Shown one piece after another: positions 17,702 through 22,829 of a DNA stretch of 22,829 nucleotides (positions are counted from its first letter, which is position 1; each line of letters begins with the position of its first letter). Origin of the DNA: Flavobacterium sp. (GTDB lineage: Bacteria; Bacteroidota; Bacteroidia; Flavobacteriales; Flavobacteriaceae). Where the stretch lies: the NCBI GenBank assembly GCA_016714905.1, contig JADKBW010000008.1, forward strand, positions 197,501 to 220,329, in the 5' to 3' direction. Position numbers and translations under genes: made by a program. The notes beneath the pieces are model-generated. The model searched no databases, was not told where the DNA came from, and worked only from the letters and a program-made list of their open reading frames with translations.

Positions 17702-18426
17702 ATGAAAGCCATCCTTTTAAAAGAAATAAAATCTTTTTCGGCGCGCCAATCGGTTATTTGGTTATCGCCGTATTTTTGATCATCTGCAGTTTATATCTGT
17801 GGGTTTTCGAAGGAGACTACAATATCTTGAATAGCGGATTTGCAGATATGAGTCCATTTTTTACCATCGCCCCACTCGTTTTCCTTTTCCTCATTCCCGC
17901 TGTGACCATGCGAAGTTTTTCAGATGAAAAAAAACAAGGCACTTTAGAACTGCTTTTTACCAAACCAATTAGTCTTTGGCAAATTGTCAACGGAAAGTTT
18001 TTGGCAGCAGTAATTCTGATTCTACTCGCGTTAGTGCCAACGATTTTATACGTTTTCATTTTGTACAGCTACGGTACGCCTGTAGGGAACATCGATTTGG
18101 GAAGTACATTAGGTTCTTATTTTGGACTATTGTTCGTCATTGCAGCGTATGCAGCGATTGGCATTTTTACATCCACTTTATCCGAAAATCAAATCGTAGC
18201 GTTTATCCTAGCCGTTTTCTTGTGTTTCTTTTTATACTTTGCCTTCGATGGATTGGCAACTTATTTCCCCAATTTTGAAAATGCAATTGCTTCTTTAGGC
18301 ATGAATAGCCATTTCAAAAGTATGAGCCGAGGAGTCATCGACACTAGAGACGTCATTTATTTTGCTAGCATTACCATTGCCTTTTTGTCCTTCACTGTTT
18401 TCAAATTAAAATCGCTGCGAAACTAA
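17702..18426 (+). CDS. gldF: Gliding motility ABC transporter permease GldF, frameshifted near the 5' end
   Basis: Permease subunit of the GldA-GldF-GldG ABC system linked to gliding. From ATG 17702 the frame reads MKAILLKEIKSFS and stops at TGA about 25 codons later. From 17758 (TTG) the next frame runs intact to TAA at 18424-18426. Adding one T to the run of five T at 17734-17738 joins them as MKAILLKEIKSFFGAPIGYL and restores about 241 residues, the usual GldF size. The rest shows six hydrophobic segments and the AVTMRSFSDEKKQGT motif of ABC-2 permeases. Automatic annotation would start at 17758 and lose 24 residues. The stop overlaps the gldG start in TAATG. Either a real frameshift or a sequencing error in the T-run would explain it. 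Confidence 0.88.
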
Positions 18427-20111
18427 TGGTAACAGTCAACAACAAAAACTTCAAAACCGTACTATTTACGCTAGCCATATTGATATTGATCAATGGCATC
18501 GGAAGTCAGTTCTTCTATCGCTTTGATTTGACGCAAGATCAGCGATATACACTTTCAAAAACTTCTTTAGAAATCTTAAAAGACGTCAAAGAACCACTCA
18601 TCATCGATGTTTTCTTAAAAGGACAATTCCCTGGTGAATTCAAAAAACTGCAAACCGAAACGCAACAAATATTAGAAGAATTTAAAGCGTATAACAAAAA
18701 TATTACCTTTCAATTTGTCAATCCCATCGAGAACGAGGAAGAGCGAGACACCATTATTCAATCATTCTTAGAACGCGGTCTAACGCCTGTAAACGTTACC
18801 GTTGAAGACAAAGGCAAGCAAACGCAAGAAGTGGTTTTTCCGTGGGCTATCGCCACCTATAATGGTCGAAGTACCAAAGTGCCTTTACTCAAGAATATCA
18901 TGGGCGCTTCTACCGCTGAAAAAGTAGTAAGTTCGGTGCAACATCTAGAATATGCTTTCGCCAATGCATTCAACACCATTGCAAAAGCAAAAGAGAAAAA
19001 AGTCGCTGTAATTAAGGGAAATGGCGAATTGCACGATCTTCAAATGGCGGATTTCATCAAGCAAGTACGCGAAAATTATTTCATTGGCACTTTTACCTTA
19101 GATTCTGTAGCGAAAAAACCGAATGAAAGTCTAGCCTATCTCAAAAAGTACGACTTAGCCATCATTGCAAAACCGACAGAAAAATTCTCAGATGAAGAAA
19201 AATTAGTGCTGGATCAATTTGTGATGAACGGCGGAAAAACACTGTGGCTCATAGACCAAGTCAATATCGAAATGGACAGTTTATATAACGATGCTGGAGC
19301 AACATTAGCCTATCCTTTCGACTTAAATCTAAGCGATCAATTCTTTAAGTACGGCTTTCGAATCAATCCAACACTAGTCAAAGATGTCATGGCAACGCCA
19401 ATAGCGCTTGCAACGGGTGAAAAAGGCAGCGCCACACAATACACCCAATATCCTTGGTTCTATTCACCATTGGTTTATCCGGCAGGGAAAAACCCGATTG
19501 TGTCGAATGTCGATGCACTTAAATTTGAGTTCCCCAACGGAATCGAAGTCTTGAAAAACGACATCAAAAAAACAGTCTTACTGCAATCCTCTCCGTATTC
19601 AAAATTCGTCGGAGCGCCCATCGATATTAATCTGAATATGGTAACGGAACGACCTGAGCAAGCGGATTTCAAAAACACTGGAAACATTCCTTTGGCACTT
19701 TTGCTGGAGGGAAAATTTAATTCCGTCTATAAAAACCGTGTTTTGCCTTTTGCTGAAAAAACTTTTCAAGCAGAGGGAAAAAACAGTAAAATGATTGTCA
19801 TTGCTGATGGCGATATCATCCGTAATCAATTAGATAAAAATTTCCAGCCTTTAGAATTGGGCTATGATAAATGGACGAATATACTCTACGGTAATAAAGA
19901 ATTTTTGATGAATTGCGTGAATTATCTGTTAGATGACAATGGACTTATTAACATTCGAAGCAAAGAAGTCAATTTGCCTTTATTGGATAAGGAAAAAGTC
20001 TACCAAGAGTATTCATTCATTCAAGGGATAACTGTCGGACTTCCAATCGTAATTTTAGCAATCTTTGGCTTCCTTTTTACTTATTTGAGAAAAAGGAAAT
20101 ACGGTGCTTAA
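18426..20111 (+). CDS. gldG: Gliding motility-associated ABC transporter substrate-binding protein GldG
   Basis: Partner of GldF in the Gld ABC complex. Residues 11-30 form an N-terminal membrane anchor, followed by FYRFDLTQDQRYTLSKTSLEIL, the opening that GldG shares with IFT52/ABC-type uncharacterised exporters. The large periplasmic domain includes NPIENEEERD, VIKGNGELHDLQ and LWLIDQVN. A membrane helix near 530-553 precedes a basic end (LRKRKYGA). The length of 561 residues is typical. The start is fixed by the TAATG overlap with gldF, so the two are translated together. No ATP-binding GldA gene is in the window. Whether this complex is essential for gliding differs among species. Confidence 0.95.
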   Translation: MVTVNNKNFKTVLFTLAILILINGIGSQFFYRFDLTQDQRYTLSKTSLEILKDVKEPLIIDVFLKGQFPGEFKKLQTETQQILEEFKAYNKNITFQFVNPIENEEERDTIIQSFLERGLTPVNVTVEDKGKQTQEVVFPWAIATYNGRSTKVPLLKNIMGASTAEKVVSSVQHLEYAFANAFNTIAKAKEKKVAVIKGNGELHDLQMADFIKQVRENYFIGTFTLDSVAKKPNESLAYLKKYDLAIIAKPTEKFSDEEKLVLDQFVMNGGKTLWLIDQVNIEMDSLYNDAGATLAYPFDLNLSDQFFKYGFRINPTLVKDVMATPIALATGEKGSATQYTQYPWFYSPLVYPAGKNPIVSNVDALKFEFPNGIEVLKNDIKKTVLLQSSPYSKFVGAPIDINLNMVTERPEQADFKNTGNIPLALLLEGKFNSVYKNRVLPFAEKTFQAEGKNSKMIVIADGDIIRNQLDKNFQPLELGYDKWTNILYGNKEFLMNCVNYLLDDNGLINIRSKEVNLPLLDKEKVYQEYSFIQGITVGLPIVILAIFGFLFTYLRKRKYGA

Positions 20112-20214
20112 TGTTAATAAAATTCTTTTTGATATTTCACAGTTTAAGATATATTTGTAGAATGGATGTGTTGAGGAAAATGTTTCTCTTCGCCCCTGTA
20201 GAGTGGAAAAAAAG

Positions 20215-20249
20215 GTTGAATCGTGTGACCGTGTAATCGTTTAATCGAC
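20215..20249 (-). repeat. Inverted copy of the CGATTAAAC simple repeat upstream of dnaN
   Basis: GTTGAATCG, GTGTAATCGTTTAATCGAC and neighbours are reverse complements of units such as CGATTACACGATTAAAC at 20457-20475. With the forward array at 20405-20497 it flanks repeat element copy C, giving the whole spacer an overall palindromic layout. Confidence 0.6.
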
Positions 20250-20268
20250 TGCTCGACTGAAGATGATG

Positions 20269-20404
20269 CCCTAGCCCCGATAGCAGTGGAAATCCTTTTT
20301 TAGGATTGCTCGTAGCGTAGCGAGGAGAAATCATAAAAAAGATTGCTCGTAGCGTAGCGAAGAGAATTCCTAAAAAAGATTGCAACGGATAGCGGGATTA
20401 GCTT
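20269..20404 (+). repeat. Dispersed palindromic intergenic element, copy C
   Basis: It starts CTAGCCCCGATAGCAGTGGA and ends GGATAGCGGGATTAGCTTC, matching copies A and B. The arms AATCCTTTTTTAGGA (near 20291) and TCCTAAAAAAGATT (near 20368) pair. Inside are two direct copies of a 26-base unit (20304-20329 and 20341-20366, one difference), each with CTCG/CGAG-type inverted ends. It occupies the middle of the 390-base gap between gldG and dnaN; the rest of the gap is simple repeats and plain AT-rich sequence after gldG. Confidence 0.75.
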
Positions 20405-20497
20405 CTAAAAAACAAATCAACGAATAACCGATTAAACAATTCAACGAATAACCGATTCAACGATTACACGATTAAACAATTCAACGATTAAACAAGA
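20405..20497 (+). repeat. Simple repeat array before dnaN (CGATTAAAC / CAACGAATAACCGATT units)
   Basis: At least seven variants of CGATTAAACAATTCAACGA and CGAATAACCGATT in tandem, ending about five bases before the dnaN ATG. The units are the same as in the array before gldF. If transcribed, this would be the dnaN leader. Confidence 0.75.
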
Positions 20498-20501
20498 AAA
20501 A

Positions 20502-21620
20502 ATGAAATTTATAGTATCGAGTTCGTACTTATTAAAGCAATTACAAGTGCTGGGAAGTGTTATCAATAGTAGCAATACCTTGCCGATTTTAGATAATTTC
20601 TTATTTGAATTGGATAACAAAACGTTGACAGTTTCCTCTTCAGATTTAGAAACTACGATGTCCGCCACCTTAGAAATCGATTCTACCAGCAAAGGAAGTG
20701 TTGCCGTTCCAGCGAAATTATTGTTGGAAATCCTTAAAACATTTCCAGAACAACCACTAACTTTCACTGTTGAAGAAAACAGTACCATCGAAATCAGTTC
20801 TAATTCTGGTAAATACGCCTTAGCCTACGCACCAGGAGAAGAATTTCCTAAATCAGTCAATTTAGACAATCCTTCAACGACTTTAGTTCCGGCAGAAGTA
20901 TTGGCAACCGCCATCAGCAAAACCATTTTTGCGGCAGGAAATGATGATTTACGCCCGGTAATGTCAGGTGTGTTTTTTCAATTTTCTCCAGAAGGATTGA
21001 CTTTTGTAGCAACTGACGCACATAAATTGGTGAAGTATGCACGTACCGATGTAAAAGCATCTCAAGTGGCCGATTTCATCATGCCGAAAAAACCACTGAA
21101 TATTTTGAAAAGTATTTTGGGTGCCTCCGATGCAGAAATCAAAATTGAATACAACGATTCGAATGCGACTTTCTCTTTTGACAATTATATTTTGATGTGC
21201 CGATTGATTGATGGAAAATATCCAAACTACGAAGCAGTTATTCCAAAAGAAAATCCAAATAAGTTAATGATCGACCGCACGCAGTTCTTGAACTCTGTTC
21301 GTCGTGTTGCGATTTTCTCAAATAAAACCACACATCAAATTCGATTGAAAATCGCAGGCGCAGAATTGAATATTTCTGCTGAAGACATTGATTATTCTAA
21401 TAAAGCAGAAGAGCGTTTGACTTGTGATTATCAAGGTGATGATATGCAAATTGGATTTAATTCAAGATTCCTTTCAGAAATGCTGACCAACTTGCAATCG
21501 GATATGATTGTTTTAGAAATGTCATTACCTAATCGTGCTGGTATTCTTACGCCAGCAGATGGACTAGACGAAGGCGAAACCGTAACCATGCTAGTCATGC
21601 CGGTAATGCTCAACAACTAA
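20502..21620 (+). CDS. dnaN: DNA polymerase III subunit beta (sliding clamp)
   Basis: The dimeric ring clamp that holds DNA polymerase III on DNA. All three clamp domains are visible (about 1-120, 121-250 and 251-372), with MKFIVSSSYLLKQLQVLGSV at the start, TLPILDNFLFEL, GEEFPKS, the RPVMSGVFFQF and ATDAHKLVKYA block of the second domain, and LIDGKYPNYEAVIP. The C-terminus TMLVMPVMLNN corresponds to the hydrophobic pocket strand that binds clamp-loader and polymerase peptides. The length of 372 residues is normal for Bacteroidota. It follows gldFG, has no Shine-Dalgarno, and ends in a strong terminator. Confidence 0.98.
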   Translation: MKFIVSSSYLLKQLQVLGSVINSSNTLPILDNFLFELDNKTLTVSSSDLETTMSATLEIDSTSKGSVAVPAKLLLEILKTFPEQPLTFTVEENSTIEISSNSGKYALAYAPGEEFPKSVNLDNPSTTLVPAEVLATAISKTIFAAGNDDLRPVMSGVFFQFSPEGLTFVATDAHKLVKYARTDVKASQVADFIMPKKPLNILKSILGASDAEIKIEYNDSNATFSFDNYILMCRLIDGKYPNYEAVIPKENPNKLMIDRTQFLNSVRRVAIFSNKTTHQIRLKIAGAELNISAEDIDYSNKAEERLTCDYQGDDMQIGFNSRFLSEMLTNLQSDMIVLEMSLPNRAGILTPADGLDEGETVTMLVMPVMLNN

Positions 21621-21647
21621 CCCTAATAACCCAATTATATTTCCAAG

Positions 21648-21679
21648 CCGTAACATTTTAGGATGTTGCGGTTTTTTTT
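21648..21679 (+). terminator. Rho-independent terminator of dnaN
   Basis: CCGTAACAT (21648-21656) pairs with ATGTTGCGG (21663-21671), nine pairs with one T-G, loop of six, then eight T. The last T overlaps by two bases the stop codon (21678-21680) of the convergent universal stress gene. Confidence 0.88.
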
Positions 21680-22508
21680 ATGGATGAAATGCTAAAATGG
21701 GAATATTAGTGTGAAACGCCAACTTTTTAGACAAGCTCACGTCGAAAATTCGTTGAAAGAAATTTCTGTGATGCGTGGTCATCGCCAACATATTGATATG
21801 ATATAAAGGAATAAACTCTAAAATCAATCCTTCTTTATCATCGCTTTCAATACAATGAAATGACACATCATGATTGCTAAACATCACTTTCCAATCATGA
21901 ATGATAGCATCATCAACAGGATTTTCTTTAGGTTGAACATACAAGCAATCCACATGGGAATGAAAAACCTTAGCAATGGCTAACGCTTTTTTTAGAACCT
22001 CGATTTCCTCGGTTTTGAACTCTGTAATAAACAGGATTTTCTTAATGGGTTGGTATTGGCAATCTTCTGGAATAGCAATTACTACTGAATTACAGTCATT
22101 CATCACTTTCTCCGTAGTAGAACCAAAAAATGTAGCCGCAAGTCCTGTTGCACCTTTTGTACCCATGACAATATACTCAGCACCTTCCTTTTTCGTCAAG
22201 TTGATAATATTGTCAATCAAGTCACCGCTTTCAAGGACATTGCTCATCTTAACGTGATTCAATTTATGTTTTGCCGCAATTTCATGTAATACCGGAATGT
22301 GCCCTTTATAATTCTCAAACTGACTCAACTCCGTCACTTCATAAATCTCTGGTAAATAAACCGGTACATCCATATAATTCATGGTCGGATATTCATATGT
22401 ATGCAAAGTCACAATCTCAGAATGGGTGTTTTTTGCCAAATGCAGCGCATACAAGAATGCGTTCTTGGAAATATCAGAAAAGTCGGTTGGAAAAATGATC
22501 TTTTTCAT
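21678..22508 (-). CDS. Universal stress protein, two tandem UspA domains
   Basis: A cytoplasmic nucleotide-binding stress protein. The first domain (1-146) starts MKKIIFPTDFSDISKNAF and has the complete ATP motif G-x2-G-x9-G-S: MGTKGATGLAATFFGST (G116 to S130). The second domain (about 154-276) starts IKKILFITEF but lacks a clear glycine motif (MTTHHRNFFQRIFDVSLSK), so it probably does not bind ATP. This active/degenerate pairing is common in tandem Usp proteins. It is convergent with dnaN. A possible -33/-7 pair (TTG 22574-22572, TATCTTTA 22551-22544, 20-base spacing) lies upstream. Confidence 0.92.
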   Translation of the reverse strand: MKKIIFPTDFSDISKNAFLYALHLAKNTHSEIVTLHTYEYPTMNYMDVPVYLPEIYEVTELSQFENYKGHIPVLHEIAAKHKLNHVKMSNVLESGDLIDNIINLTKKEGAEYIVMGTKGATGLAATFFGSTTEKVMNDCNSVVIAIPEDCQYQPIKKILFITEFKTEEIEVLKKALAIAKVFHSHVDCLYVQPKENPVDDAIIHDWKVMFSNHDVSFHCIESDDKEGLILEFIPLYHINMLAMTTHHRNFFQRIFDVSLSKKLAFHTNIPILAFHP

Positions 22509-22543
22509 ATCATCACGAATTTAGTTAACTGGAAATTGTTCGC

Positions 22544-22574
22544 TAAAGATACACTAGAACAATTCATAATTCAA
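22544..22574 (-). promoter_or_regulatory. Possible promoter of the universal stress protein gene
   Basis: On the minus strand, TTG (22574-22572), 20 bases, then TATCTTTA (22551-22544), one base off TAnnTTTG. The leader would be about 30 bases. The match is weak. Confidence 0.3.
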
Positions 22575-22666
22575 TGACAATTATCATTTTAACGTCAAAC
22601 AAAAGCCAATTCTGGGAGGATCGGCTTCAACTTCTAGAATCCGAAAGACCCAAAGGCATTTTTACT

Positions 22667-22674
22667 TACTTTTG
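22667..22674 (+). promoter_or_regulatory. -7 promoter box of mnmE
   Basis: TACTTTTG matches TAnnTTTG. It would give a leader of only about 10 bases before the ATG at 22691, which is not unusual in this group. No -33 box is clear. Confidence 0.4.
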
Positions 22675-22690
22675 CAAAAAAGAAACTACC

Positions 22691-22829
22691 ATGTTACATC
22701 ATGATACCATCGTTGCACTTGCCACTCCATCTGGAGCTGGAGCGATTGCTATCATTAGAATCTCCGGGACACAATCTATTGAGATAGCTCGAGAGGTTTT
22801 TCAATCGGTGAAAGGAAAAGATCTTCTCA
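22691..22829 (+). CDS. mnmE: tRNA modification GTPase MnmE, N-terminal fragment (cut by the window edge)
   Basis: MnmE works with MnmG to add the carboxymethylaminomethyl group to wobble uridine 34 of certain tRNAs. Only the first 46 codons are present: MLHHDTIVALATPSGAGAI and then the IIRISG segment of the N-terminal tetrahydrofolate-binding domain. DTI-ALATP-G-GAI-IIR-SG is a strong MnmE signature. The GTPase domain lies outside the window. The neighbour upstream is the divergent universal stress gene. Confidence 0.93.
   Translation, partial: MLHHDTIVALATPSGAGAIAIIRISGTQSIEIAREVFQSVKGKDLL

Noticed and set aside
20405..20497. Possible CRISPR array
   Set aside because: The units are short, uneven and contiguous with no spacers of constant length, and no cas gene is present.
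20137..20788. Minus-strand frames in the gldG-dnaN gap and the start of dnaN
   Set aside because: They consist of repeat element and simple repeats, or are antisense to dnaN.

Overview
The window is a stretch of a Bacteroidota chromosome, most likely Flavobacterium or a close relative in the Flavobacteriaceae. The reasons are: three secreted proteins with type IX secretion (T9SS) C-terminal sorting domains, the gliding genes gldF and gldG, promoters of the TTG / TAnnTTTG type (-33/-7), start codons without Shine-Dalgarno sequences, and low-GC spacers filled with AT-rich repeats. Family names rest on recognition of motifs, not on database searches.

Bases 1-3909 are an rRNA operon on the minus strand, in the order 16S, tRNA-Ile(GAT), tRNA-Ala(TGC), 23S; the 23S gene runs off the left edge. 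Its leader (3910-4233) holds two tandem promoters with nearly identical GC-rich start regions and a boxA-like element that is repeated before 23S. Bases 4526-9847 (minus) are three tandem genes for modular secreted proteins that share an 86-residue module, Ig-like/FN3-like domains and nearly the same sorting domain. They are preceded by a DUF4294 protein.

From 10672 the genes are mostly housekeeping and alternate in strand: an M42-type aminopeptidase and a YjdF/DUF2238 membrane protein (+); a small secreted protein with a 28-residue repeat, an ankyrin protein, purC and phoH (-); a SAM hydroxide adenosyltransferase-like protein, an ABM-fold protein, an overlapping pair of tiny membrane proteins (one absent from a standard ORF list), gldF, gldG and dnaN (+); a tandem universal stress protein (-); and the first 46 codons of mnmE (+).

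Three points stand out. gldF is frameshifted in a T-run near its start. Three intergenic regions carry copies of one dispersed palindromic element with conserved ends and a variable centre. A 50-codon membrane-protein ORF overlaps an EF-hand membrane protein by 7 bases. I found no CRISPR array, transposase, phage gene or defence system.
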